A stretch of 22,195 nucleotides of DNA from Chara braunii (lineage: Eukaryota > Streptophyta > Charophyceae > Charales > Characeae), in assembly GCA_003427395.1 (NCBI GenBank), contig BFEA01000251.1, positions 666,281 through 688,475 on the forward strand, given 5' to 3'. This document shows positions 1 to 8,080 of this stretch, one piece after another. Below the pieces are notes generated by a model. It was not told where the DNA came from and searched no databases. It worked only from the letters and a program-made list of their open reading frames with translations. How positions within the stretch are numbered: position 1 is the stretch's first letter; every line of letters begins with the position of its first letter. A program made the translations under genes and the position numbers.

Positions 1-464
1 CGCCCCCAACACCCCCCTACCGCCCCCCAGCACCCTCATACCCCTCACCATACCTGCCCCCCTTCCCAAACGTTTCTCAGCAGGTTTGGGCTGTACTCAG
101 CAAGTGCAGTACAGCCCCCAACTCAGACTTTTGAAAATATCAGTGGATGGCCCTCTCGTGACTGGTCGTCGTGGTCAGCAGACCGGCTATCGGTTGGCCC
201 TAGTGGTAGGCTGCAAAAAGGTTGGCGGTCGGCATCAGTGCTCGGCGAGTATGCAACCCTGACCAAAAGCACAAAATTAATGTATGGATGCGTGACAGCA
301 GAGTACAGTAACAAAAACTGCTTATTGAACAGCCGGGCCGGACATACTCCATGCTACTCCACTAGCTTAGTGCTCCTGAGTGCTCTTTCGGACTGGACTC
401 ATTCTTCTACCCTACAAATCCACATAGATCATCATTGAGTGGAGCCAGTCCTCAGAGTGGGTAA
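1..464. other. Unassigned left flank
   Basis: The first 70 bases are C-rich on the plus strand (many runs of five or six C). The rest is mixed-composition DNA. I recognise no protein motif, RNA gene or repeat family. Short open frames exist on both strands but none has a family signature or convincing codon structure. Confidence 0.5.
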
Positions 465-617
465 ACATTCGGGTTGCTGGAAGATGTCATTGATGTTTCG
501 GAATCAGAAAAGGCTTTGCCCATTTGCAAGGAATCTCTTGCCTACAACACTACACGCTCAATCATTATTTCAAACTCGTATGACTGCAGATTGTTACGCC
601 CTTCTAGTTCTGTGTGA
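465..617 (+). CDS. Possible exon or gene remnant, unrecognised
   Basis: An open stretch of 50 codons without an ATG lies between a TAA at 462-464 and a TGA at 615-617. It reads like a soluble protein segment, with acidic and hydrophobic residues alternating (LLEDVIDVSESEKALPICK near the start). A donor-like GTATGA follows at about 577. I do not recognise the family. It precedes three more plus-strand open stretches (665-917, 1315-1453, 1588-1734), so all four could be exons of one host gene. That is inference from order and charge only; a chance open frame of this length is common. Confidence 0.22.
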   Translation, partial: TFGLLEDVIDVSESEKALPICKESLAYNTTRSIIISNSYDCRLLRPSSSV

Positions 618-664
618 ACCACTGCAATGATCCCAAAAATATAATATAGGAATATCCTTCCCAG

Positions 665-917
665 TGTCCCCACAAAGCGAAAGGGAACAAGGAGGAGGAC
701 AAAGACAATATGGTGGAGGACAAGGAGGAAGGGGGGACTGAGGAGGTGGAGGAAGATGAGAAGGATGAAGAGGCCGGGGATCAGGATTACGACGACGAGG
801 AGGAGAAGGAATAAGAGTGAGGAGAAGGAAGAAGGGGAGGAGGAGGAGGAGGAGAAAGGCAGGAAGAAGAAGGCGAGCAAAAAGGCAACAGAGTCTACAG
901 ACAAAAAAAAAACGTAG
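665..917 (+). CDS. Possible acidic/lysine-rich exon in purine-rich DNA
   Basis: From 665, just after a pyrimidine-rich stretch ending in AG (an acceptor-like site), one frame is open to TAA at 812-814. It encodes almost only E, D, K and G (for example TEEVEEDEKDEEAGDQDYDD). A second frame at 810-917, offset by one base, continues with the same character: an E-run, then a K-rich, nuclear-localisation-like segment (KGRKKKASKKATESTDKKK). Together they would resemble the charged tail of a nuclear or chromatin protein. The alternative is a purine microsatellite-like tract whose codons are E, K and G by composition. The frame change could be an indel in low-complexity DNA or a splice. No family can be named. 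Confidence 0.3.
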
Positions 918-935
918 GAAAAAAAGAGGGTACCA
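690..935 (+). repeat. Homopurine-rich low-complexity tract
   Basis: About 245 bases are nearly pure A and G on the plus strand, with many GGAGGA and GAAGAA words and an A10 run near 903-912. Such tracts can form triplexes and cause alignment errors. They also create false E/K-rich frames, which affects the exon call covering the same bases. Confidence 0.8.
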
Positions 936-1060
936 GACTCATGGGCCCAATCGTACACTACCATAACTTTGGACTGACAAATCGTCAGTTCAAATCCTGT
1001 CCAATCAGAGTTGCATGCTGAATGTCTTCTACCAACCAGTCAACTCGAATTGGTGTGCAC
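930..1060 (+). repeat. Possible degraded third copy of the tRNA-derived SINE
   Basis: The word AGTTCAAATCC at about 988-998 matches a pol III B box (GGTTCRANNCC) at nearly every position. Upstream, GGGCCCAATCGTACA looks like the head of the SINE at 18920-19036 with part of the A box deleted. The spacing between the boxes is similar. The SINE tail (TGAATTACCTGG) is not convincingly present, so membership is tentative. Confidence 0.3.
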
Positions 1061-1314
1061 TCGCCTACTGCAAGTTTCTCGCGATCAGGGGTTCTTGAGG
1101 ATCTAGAAAGACATTGCTGCAGCGGGTCTCATTTAAAGTAATCTTCAGTCAGGCAACTTGCTACCATGTCTGAGAAATGTCGTCAAATTTTCAGTCTTAG
1201 AATACTATGAATCTAACAATGTACACCAGCCAAATGTCATGCAACAGAACAATCAATCTCTGTCAATATGTTCGTTTAAATTTTGTGTGCTCTCCTTTTT
1301 TACCATCTTGCCAG

Positions 1315-1453
1315 GATGAGCAACAGTTTGAAACAAAGAAAGAAGACAAAGAGAAGGAAAGACACGAAAAAGAATTTCAAACCAAATGGAAACATCAGCA
1401 CCTACAAGGAACTGAGGACTAATTGGCTACGAATTTATGAAATTGCTGTTTAA
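1315..1453 (+). CDS. Possible charged exon after a strong acceptor-like site
   Basis: A long pyrimidine stretch (about 1289-1312) ends in CCAG at 1311-1314, a good 3' splice-site match. Two frames stay open after it. Frame one (1315-1422) gives a highly charged helix-like segment beginning DEQQFETKKEDKEKERHEKE. Frame two (1316-1453) gives a very basic segment with a bipartite nuclear-signal look (KQRKKTKRRKDTKK) and ends at TAA 1451-1453. The sequence does not show which frame, if either, is used. I do not recognise the protein. Confidence 0.28.
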
Positions 1454-1551
1454 TAGCATGAATCTAGCATGAATGCCAAGAAAGAAAAATGAGCAGGAAC
1501 AATTAGATCTCAGAAAGAAAGAAAAACAGTGCACCTCAGGGCCAGTCCTGA

Positions 1552-1734
1552 AAAGGAATTATACAAAGCAATCATACTATCATAGCGATGCATAAAGAAG
1601 GGAGTTGGCGAACCTTTGCTGTTGCTTTCAGTCCCTATGAGCTGTTTCCTCATGATGAGCACAAGCATGCGAATGATGACAACAACGATGATGACGATGA
1701 TTACATTGGCAATGACAATGACGGTGCTGACTAA
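1552..1734 (+). CDS. Possible terminal exon with acidic tail
   Basis: Open from a TGA at 1549-1551 to TAA at 1732-1734, with an internal ATG at 1588. The 48 residues from that ATG begin MHKEGSWRTFAVAFSPYELF, then H/D-rich residues, and finish with a strongly acidic tail of D and N runs. An acceptor-like TTGCTTTCAG at 1622-1631 could also define an exon start. Acidic tails are common in histone- or RNA-associated proteins, but no family can be named. If real, this would be the 3' end of a plus-strand host gene that also uses the upstream charged stretches. Confidence 0.3.
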   Translation, partial: KGIIQSNHTIIAMHKEGSWRTFAVAFSPYELFPHDEHKHANDDNNDDDDDYIGNDNDGAD

Positions 1735-2215
1735 GCTTTGCCGCCCGTTGCAAGCAGCACCATTACAGCCCTGGGCTCAGGCAAGCATGTTGGAAGCATG
1801 TGCAGTCGGGTGCTTAGTATGTGCATCATTCCTTTTGTGTAGGAAACCCTGCTTCACACCATCAGCTGAAGCAACAGCATCTGCATCTGAAAATGTTTGC
1901 GCACCGAAAATTTGAAACAGGATCAGGTCAACATCCCTAAAGTTATCAAAAGGAGATCCCAATCACAAACATCTGACAAATCAGCAGGTAATTCATATGT
2001 GAGCTGTACAGCAAAGTGCTGGTCTTGCAGAAGTCTTTCGTGGCATTGACCTCGCAATGCTGCTCATAGGAAATCAAAACGATATTTCAGCGATCCTTTA
2101 TAGCTGCAATGAACCTCTTAGTTCAACACCAATGAGCACACATAATCTCAACATGCATGTATGAGATCACACGAGAGTCACACTGAAAAACCAGAGAGAT
2201 TAAGACCAGTTAACG
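1735..2215. other. Unassigned region, no recognisable gene
   Basis: Mixed-composition DNA following the possible terminal exon; it could be a 3' untranslated region or intergenic. Short open frames show no family motif. A donor-like CAGGTAATT occurs near 1985. Confidence 0.4.
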
Positions 2216-2859
2216 CAGCTTAAGAATTCCAACACGTTAAACAAGAGCAATAAGAGTTCTGGGTCACCAGCGCACAACAGCGCATAACATAGGTAACCAA
2301 ACATCCAACATGATCTCCCAGGTAAGTATCTTCTTCCTCCCTGCTCTTCTCTCTCTGTTGTATCACCCCTCCTTGCTGGTCTTCTCCCTAGCTATGACCT
2401 CACTGTATCTTCTCTCCCTACATGCATGCACACTCACACTGACTTCTATCCTCAAAGATCTACTCTGAATACACCCACTGTAACTCTACTAACTCTCTGA
2501 AGACTACTACTAGATAATAACACTAACACCCTGCGCTGGCGCAGCTATGGCTGCCTTCTCTCTGCCAGCGCTATCTTCCTCTCTCTCTCTCCCTCTTTGG
2601 GCAGCACTCTGGCTTCAGCGCTCTGCCCCTCACATTAGCGCACAAGTGCACCAGCACTTCCACACTCTTTGTGAATGAGCCATCTGACTGAATGTGAGGC
2701 TGGCCAGTCCTTTTGTAGTCTTGGTTTGCACTTCAACTCGTGCCAGCCTCTGTTTCTTGGGTCCTGACTGGTTCCGGTACCACATCCCCACGGCCTGTCT
2801 ACTACTGAATGTCAAGGCCTGGAACCTTCCCGAATTTCAATTGGACTGCAGCTGCTTGG

Positions 2860-3133
2860 GCCTTTGAGTCGTGACTTTTCACTTGTGAACATGACTTTTG
2901 ACTGTGAACAGTTACTCCTGCCTGTGTGTCACGACCTTTCCCTGTGATTCTACCTTTTACTCGTGGGATGTGTCTCTTCAATATGACTTTTCATTAGGAA
3001 ACGGGACTCCTACCTTTGAGACATGACTCTTGCTTGGTGAATCTGCCTTTTCACTCGTGGGATGCGACTCTTCTGAATGGTTTTTATTATGAGACGTGAC
3101 TCTTGTCCCTGAGACGTGACTGTTTGCTGGGTG
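2860..3133. repeat. Degenerate tandem repeat, ~93-bp unit
   Basis: Two adjacent units, 2947-3039 and 3040-3133, align along their length. Shared anchors are ACTCGTGGGATG, CTCTTC and GAGACRTGACTCTTG. A more diverged, shorter unit seems to precede them from about 2872 (CTTTTCACTTGTGAAC). Within each unit a GACT(C/T)TT(G/T) motif recurs about every 20 bases. It ends about 80 bases before the element 1 insertion point. Confidence 0.6.
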
Positions 3134-3208
3134 CCTGTTGGACTAGACTGCTGAGGTACCTGATTGTGACTTTTCTGAGTTTGAAGAACTCGGCCTTTCC
3201 TTGAATGG

Positions 3209-3213
3209 GCATC
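3209..3213. repeat. Target site duplication, left copy (GCATC)
   Basis: The five bases immediately outside the left LTR end are identical to the five outside the right LTR end at 13159-13163, the footprint expected of LTR-retrotransposon integration. Confidence 0.93.
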
Positions 3214-3426
3214 TGTTACATGCCCAGTTGGGCGATGTACATAAACAACCGAGGATCCGCAATGTGATGAAAAGGACTGAATGGACAATGCAGTGCAAGT
3301 GAAATCTCAACAAGCAGTGTACATCCTGATACATACAAAAATGGTGCTTTATAGCGCAGTGGAAGACTTAGATACAAGTCCTGACCTGACCGGGACTGAC
3401 CTCTATCACGTAGTGCAAGACAGCAC

Positions 3427-3615
3427 AGCAGAATGCTAGAATACCAATGACTAGCCCAATCAATGTCGCAACGCAGACCAAACATACATCATCCTCATCA
3501 CAAGGTGTGAAGGGGCCTGGNAGCAGAATGCTAGAATACCAATGACTAGCCCAATCAATGTCGCAACGCAGACCAAACATACATCATCCTCATCACAAGG
3601 TGTGAAGGGGCCTGG
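3427..3615. other. Probable assembly join: 94-bp duplication around a single N
   Basis: Bases 3427-3520 and 3522-3615 are identical and separated by one N. The other LTR shows the same arrangement at the same point (11977-12165). This looks like two contigs that share an end overlap and were joined without merging, rather than biology. Confidence 0.8.
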
Positions 3616-4229
3616 CACCACACACAGGAAGAATGCGCCAGGTCCAGATCGTGCACAGACAAAGAGGAGGGAATCAGACGAAGAAGAGGGGGGGAGATGG
3701 GAATGTCATCAACACCAAGTCTTCGTTACAAGTCCCAAATAATCCCTCGTCAAAATGTCTGAAGCCCAATGTCGAGCCTGTATCCAAATGTCACCAATCC
3801 CGCTCTCTCATTGTCTGCTGATGCAGTGAAGTCAGGTAGCGAGAGGGTGAGAGGGAGATGGTGGACTAAGAAGAGGAAGAAGACGAACTCTCTCTCTCTC
3901 CCATGTGCCAGGTACTAATCTGTGAAGATAGCGCTGTGCTGCAGGTACCTCGAAGACGAAGCTGGAGCTATGGCGCTGCAGGTAAGTCTCCCTGGCCTCC
4001 GCCCAATCTCTCTCTCTCTCCAGTGCTACTAGCGCCCAGCGCTGAAGACTACTGCTAACGCTACTAGCGCCCAGCGCTGAACACTACTGCTAGCGCTACT
4101 ACTACTCCTGCAGCGCTCCTCCAGAGTGCTGCTGCCGAATCCTGAAGACTACCTCCTGCCTCCTGAACTGCACGTGAAGTGCNTGGGAAGTNCCTAGGAA
4201 CTACCTNCAGCCTGCAGGGCGGNCCAGTC

Positions 4230-4236
4230 TTATATA
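4230..4236 (-). promoter_or_regulatory. TATA box in 3' LTR of element 1
   Basis: TATATAA on the minus strand, conserved in the other LTR at 12783-12789. It sits about 355 bases into the LTR in sense orientation, so U3 would be about 380-400 bases and R plus U5 nearly 1 kb. Confidence 0.6.
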
Positions 4237-4394
4237 GTGCTGGCCCNTCCAGNAGGCTGCTCTTGCCAATGCCAAAACGTGCCAGACCCTGGTGTTGAAG
4301 TTCAACAAAGGTTGTCTTGAAAACAGGCCCAAAATGGCCTATGCCCAAACCCTGGTCTGGTGCCTAAGTTTCAGGGCAGGTCGATCTGATGAGG

Positions 4395-4555
4395 GCCTAA
4401 AAATGGCCCTCCGTTTCAGGCTGAAAAGACTCAGGGCCGGAAAGGCCCTGTTTTAGGCTGAAACGACACAGGACCTGTAGGCCCTTGTTTTCAGGCTTTC
4501 AGGCTGAAACGACACACCTGTAGGCCCTTGTTTTCAGGCTTTCGGGCTGAAAATG
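4395..4555 (-). repeat. U3 tandem repeats of element 1
   Basis: Three to four diverged units of about 40-50 bp share GGCCC-TTGTTTTCAGGCTT and AGGCTGAAACGACAC words. The matching array is at about 12945-13110 in the other LTR, where one unit is longer. They lie upstream of the TATA box in sense orientation, the usual place for LTR enhancer repeats. Confidence 0.6.
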
Positions 4556-4590
4556 GCCCGTGCAGCCTGTTGCAGGCGCAGCATGTAACA

Positions 4591-4604
4591 ACCCCCCCTC
4601 CTTA
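4591..4604 (-). promoter_or_regulatory. Polypurine tract of element 1
   Basis: The minus strand reads TAAGGAGGGGGGGT directly next to the 3' LTR, in the exact position and composition of a plus-strand primer for reverse transcription. A TAA that could end pol lies immediately upstream. Confidence 0.9.
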
Positions 4605-5169
4605 TTAAGTCAAGCCGGGTCGAGGGCGAAGCTGACGATCTGAAGGTGGAACCTGGACGCGGGTGCGACGTGGAGCCGAAGATACCGGCTTGCCTTGCAT
4701 CTTGCGTTCGTAGCGTGCGAGAACATCTNTCTGAAGGTGGAACCTGGACGCGGGTGCGACGTGGAGCCGAAGATACCGGCTTGCCTTGCATCTTGCGTTC
4801 GTAGCGTGCGAGAACATCTGGAGCTGTTGCTTGAAGTTCCGCACGGGTCAACCAACGGTCAGCTTTGTGAGTGCAGTACGCAAAGTGTACCAAGTACTCG
4901 GTTGGCCTGTTGCCATAGCGTCGCTGGGAAATGATGTCGCCGACCTCTTGAAAACAGTCCATAGAGGGTGGCTCTTGCGATCATCGCCCCGGGAAATCGT
5001 CATCATCAGCTGGCGTGTAAAGTACCAACTTGGCGCAATGAAAGACCGGGTAGACGGGCAAGTGGGCGGGCACCTGAATGGTGAAGGAAGGTCCTTCGGG
5101 TGCATCCCCAGCGGGTGCCACGATCGGCCAGGGCCCCATCCATTTCGGGAGGAGCTTGCGAGAGATATC
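4605..5169 (-). pseudogene. Element 1 pol C-terminus: integrase tail and chromodomain-like segment
   Basis: In sense order: an integrase C-terminal SH3-like segment (ISRKLLPKWMGPW, then VPAHLPVYPVFHCAKL), an in-frame TGA near 4978, and a chromodomain-like segment with VGDIISQRRYGNRPTEYLVH followed by DRWLTRAEL. The aromatic/YLVH and W-x-x-x-x-L pattern is typical of chromovirus integrase tails, which can guide insertion to particular chromatin. A 90-bp direct duplication around the N at 4729 (4639-4728 and 4730-4819) breaks the reading near the end and is probably an assembly join. The sense frame ends at TAA next to the polypurine tract. The preceding integrase segment is separated from this one by about 1.07 kb of foreign DNA. 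Confidence 0.8.
4639..4819. other. Probable assembly join: 90-bp duplication around a single N
   Basis: 4639-4728 and 4730-4819 are identical apart from the N between them. They duplicate the region after the chromodomain in pol. The resemblance to the LTR joins (94 bp) points to unmerged contig overlap. Confidence 0.75.
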
Positions 5170-5190
5170 TTGTTCAAGTATTATGAACTT

Positions 5191-6255
5191 GGTTGTCTGA
5201 CGATTTTTACCGCCACTCACACACAGACAGTCTCATACACGCCCATACATGCATAAGAGAAGGGGGAGAGGAGACAGAGTCCAGACTGTACACAGATCAA
5301 AATAGGCAGTGGAATACAGCTATGCACAGGTGGGGAGAAGACACACAGTGTTCCTCACTCTCTGATAGTACTCCCAACAACCAATCACAAGAAGAAATCT
5401 GTGAGGATAACAACTGGAATCACACTGATGATGATCCAGTTAAAACCAAATATCGTTACAGAGTTTGGTCCAGTATCTCGCCACTTTCAGAACCTCACAC
5501 TCCACTCTTTACCCTGCACCCAGTTAGTAGCGCAACACCGAAACGGCCTCCCAGAGGCCAGCGCCAACCACCCAGATGAAGAACAGATCCTGCGTTGAAG
5601 TCTTCAGTGCCGATGAACAACTCTGACGAAGAAACAGGCAGTTATGGCTGCCGCCACCCACGAATACTCAGTGAAGAGCCTCGATATAGCCTGGCCAGAC
5701 GCAGATACCCCCAGAGTAGATGCGCTGAGGATGTCCCAGCTCTGCCAACCTTCAGAAGGCCGGCTATGGCTGCCGTCCACGGCAAAGATCTCAAGATGCC
5801 GCCTGTAGACAATTACCACTGCCAACTTGTCTGGCTTCTCCAAATGCTGCTTCGCGAGAATGAACCGCCAAAAGTTCCGAACCGATTTTCCTAATCTATT
5901 AATAGATCTACACTACCCTAGCCTAGAACCCGACCGACCGGTACCGTTCCAGTTTAGGCCTCTCGACCTCTCCCTACCCGGCTATAGGCTATAGGACCGT
6001 CTATCGGTATAGGCCTTTCAGGCCTGTCCATCCTAGGGGTAGCCCGCGTTTGCTATACGCAGTAAGGGTCAGCTGTAGGAATTCCAAATTAGTGTGGGGC
6101 CTATAATTTCCCAAATTTGCAGATATGTCCCTCACGAATATCCCTTACAGGTAGGTCCCTCGGTTAGCCCTCAGCCAAAAAAAATTACCAACCTACCCTA
6201 CCACTATTACTGTACAGCCTCGCAGTTAGTCTCGGCAGTTGAAATCAGCAAGTCA
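5191..6255. mobile_element. Unidentified ~1.07-kb insertion inside element 1 integrase
   Basis: Integrase-related coding on the minus strand stops making sense at about 6255 (after ADDLVWVSAAEFSF) and resumes at about 5185 (ILEQDISRKLL), so the DNA between is foreign. Imperfect direct repeats flank it (5170-5190 and 6256-6273, about 15 of 18 aligned bases matching), a possible target duplication. The block has no convincing open frame. It contains two TATGGCTGC words (5643, 5765) and a GGCTATAGGCTATAGG doublet, and its inferred end reads CA. A solo LTR or fragment of another LTR family is my first guess; a non-autonomous DNA element is an alternative. Confidence 0.55.
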
Positions 6256-7158
6256 TTGCACAAAGCTGAACTCCGCGGCGGAAACCCAAACGAGATCGTC
6301 GGCGCGAAATGGGCAAGGAAGACGCTGACAATTGGCCTGTTGGCTCATGCTTTGCCATCTGGTTGGGTGCTTTGACAAGTAGTTCTTGCATTCGACGCAA
6401 GAAAAGAAGATGGCCGTCGCTCTCGGCCATTCGTGGAATGATTGTGTCGAACGGAGAAGTGACCGGTGAGCCCTGCTCGAACTCGAAGAGTGTCATCCCG
6501 TTAGCCGGGTGGATGGACGAGTTGTATGCCAACTCGACATCCGGCAGCCGCTCAACCCAATCTTTTTGGTCGGGACGGATGAGAGTGCGAAGGAGAACCC
6601 ATGCGGTTTGATGCGTTCTCTCCGTTTGGCCATCAGTTTGGGGGTGGCGATCCAAACTTGGCTTGAGAAATGAGCCCCATCGTTTGATGAGCGCCAGCCA
6701 AAAATAGGACATGAACTAAGTGTCGCGGTCGCAGACGATTTCCTTGGGGTAACCCTTGGTTCGAATCCAACCGGTGTAAAGAACTTCGGCCAACTCCGGT
6801 GCCTTGGCATGATAGCGGCAAGGCAAAAACATGGCGAACTTAGTGAGTCGGTCGAGCACCATGAGAATCCCATCCACACCGGTCTTGTGCTTGGGAAACG
6901 GCCCAGTAATGTCCATGGCAATCGCTTCCCTTCGGCGCAAGGGACCGGTAATGGTCGCAACTCGTCGTACGAACAATGGTTGCAGGATTTGCAGTGTCGA
7001 CAAACCTCGCATGACTGGCAATAGCGTGTGACGTCGCCGAGAAGGCCGGGCCACCAAAATCATTCGCGAAGTCGGCCAATCGTGTGATTGACTCCAAAGT
7101 GTCCGGTGGCCGGAGCATCGTGGAGCTCGCCAAGAAGCCGTGTACGCAAGTGAGCGTC
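6256..7158 (-). pseudogene. Element 1 integrase (zinc-binding domain and DDE core), broken
   Basis: Integrase joins element cDNA to the chromosome. In sense order: an N-terminal zinc-binding domain (HDAPATGHFGVNHTIGRLRE, then YCQSCEVC), then the catalytic core with D in AMDITGPFP (about 6911-6913), D in VCDRDT (about 6728-6730) and E in DGQTERTHQ (about 6620-6622). The last two are separated by 35 residues, the family's D-D35-E spacing. All three acidic residues are kept. The gene is dead: a TGA in LRE-FWWPG, a frameshift between the zinc-binding and core parts, an in-frame TAG just after DRDT, and another frameshift near 6330. The C-terminal part lies beyond the 1.07-kb insertion. Confidence 0.9.
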
Positions 7159-7226
7159 AAGTAATGAATAATATACAAATTTTAATTTTATAGATAAAAT
7201 TAAAATTTATATATTATTCATTACTT
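7159..7226. mobile_element. 68-bp near-perfect AT-rich palindrome inserted in pol
   Basis: Two 31-base arms (7159-7189 and 7196-7226) are inverted copies with one mismatch around a 6-base centre, beginning AAGTAATGAATAATATA. It interrupts pol between the RNase H/linker region and the integrase zinc-binding domain. The inserted DNA is almost all A+T in a gene near 50% GC. Removing the 62 bases from TAATGA to TCATTA leaves AAG directly joined to CTT and restores one reading frame (VPK to LDAHLRT). Alternatively, TA at each end could be a mariner-type TA duplication. It encodes nothing and has the form of a minimal MITE or hairpin element. Confidence 0.8.
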
Positions 7227-8080
7227 CGGTACGCAAAGAAGGCCCTTCCCCTGCGTGTGGACAAGCAAGTATTCCTCTTCGATCCGGTAGTGAGAAGGCG
7301 CCAGATTAGGAGAGGAGCAATTCACGTACTTGTCGCGAAACTCGGGGTTGGCTTGGTAGCCGCGGATGAAACTATCACGCAGTTCGTCGTCGATCTCGAA
7401 GGTCAAATAGACTGCGGTACAATGATCCGGACGCCGTGAAAGAGCATCCGCAAAACGGTTAGACTTCCACGGAATGTGATCGGGAAAGAAGTCGAATTGG
7501 TCGATGAAAGCCATCCATCGGGCGATGGTGCTATTGACGGTGTCTTGGGTCTTGTAGAAGACCAACGGATTGTTGTTCGTTACCCATCGGAATTGACTTC
7601 GACCAAGGAGGAAGTGCCGCCACCGCTTGAGCGAGTGGACGAAGGCTAGGAACTCCTTCTTGCGTGCATCATCAATGGTGTGCACGACGGGCACTTTCTT
7701 GCTGAAGTACTCGACCGGGTGCCAGTCCACGCCATCGTGTTGTTAGAGGACGGCACCAATGTCATAGCCGGACGCATCCGTAGTGACACATATTGGTACT
7801 AGAGGGTCGTAGATTCGCAAGACCTCCGCAGATAATAGTGCGGCTTTGAGAGCCAAAAATGATTCCCGCGCATCCTCTCCGAAGTCAAACGGTTGATCCT
7901 CGCATTGAAGCTTGGTCAAGTGGGTCGCGATCTTCGAAAATCCCTCGATGAAACGTTGGTAGAAGCCGGCAAGGCCAAGGAACGAACATACAACTGTGAC
8001 GTTTCGCGCCTCCGACCACTCTTGGATGGCTTGAATCTTGTCCGACAACGGACTGATGCCCTCCGATGTGACAAAATGGT
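7227..8080 (-). pseudogene. Element 1 RNase H and linker, broken
   Basis: RNase H removes the RNA strand during reverse transcription. After the RT-RNase H connection (WSEARNVTVVCSFLGLAGFY) the domain shows D in VTTDASGYDIGAVL, E in DARKKEFLAF, and D in FADALSRRP. The usual TDxxPL motif reads TNNNPL: codon 7575-7577 (minus strand) encodes N instead of the catalytic D. An in-frame TAA at about 7743-7745 follows GAVL. The sequence after the domain (EIDDELRDSFIRGYQ) is the usual linker to integrase and runs into the palindromic insertion. This is clearly a Ty3/gypsy RNase H. Confidence 0.9.

Larger units (their letters stand above)
2216..3213 (-). repeat. LTR-like, CT-rich sequence split from the right flank by element 1
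   Basis: The style matches the LTRs of element 1: CT-rich microsatellite stretches (about 2579-2600), CAGCGC words, GCAGCTATGGCTGC at 2541-2554 and CCCAGGTAAGTA near 2320. It does not align as a copy of the 3214-4590 LTR. Element 1 inserted at its right edge, since the GCATC target at 3209-3213 repeats at 13159-13163. This DNA was therefore contiguous with 13159-14777 before insertion, and both could be halves of one longer LTR or leader. No terminal TG was identified. Confidence 0.35.
3214..4590 (-). repeat. 3' LTR of element 1 (1377 bp)
   Basis: It starts TGTTACATGCCC and ends GCATGTAACA, and aligns end to end with 11793-13158. Differences include about 30 extra bases near 3322-3352, absent from the other LTR, and scattered substitutions. 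A 94-bp direct duplication flanks the N at 3521, and six isolated Ns (4183, 4192, 4207, 4223, 4247, 4253) fall where the other LTR has ordinary bases. In sense orientation it includes U3 tandem repeats (about 4395-4555), a TATATAA box at 4230-4236 and a 35-bp tandem duplication at 4025-4094. Confidence 0.95.

Noticed and set aside
1-70. Telomere-like C-rich repeat
   Set aside because: C-runs are irregular and do not follow a CCCTAAA-type unit.
542-964. 140-codon minus-strand frame rich in S, F and L
   Set aside because: It is the complement of the purine-rich tract, so its composition follows from the low-complexity DNA.
2947-3133. CRISPR-like or direct-repeat array
   Set aside because: Units are contiguous and diverged, with no constant repeat and unique spacer pattern.
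4786-5256. 156-codon plus-strand frame
   Set aside because: It is antisense to the chromodomain-like end of pol, whose motifs are on the minus strand, and it crosses an insertion boundary.
7159-7226. Transcription terminator hairpin
   Set aside because: The host is eukaryotic, the palindrome is within a dead pol gene, and AT-only stems without a defined run context are not terminators here.
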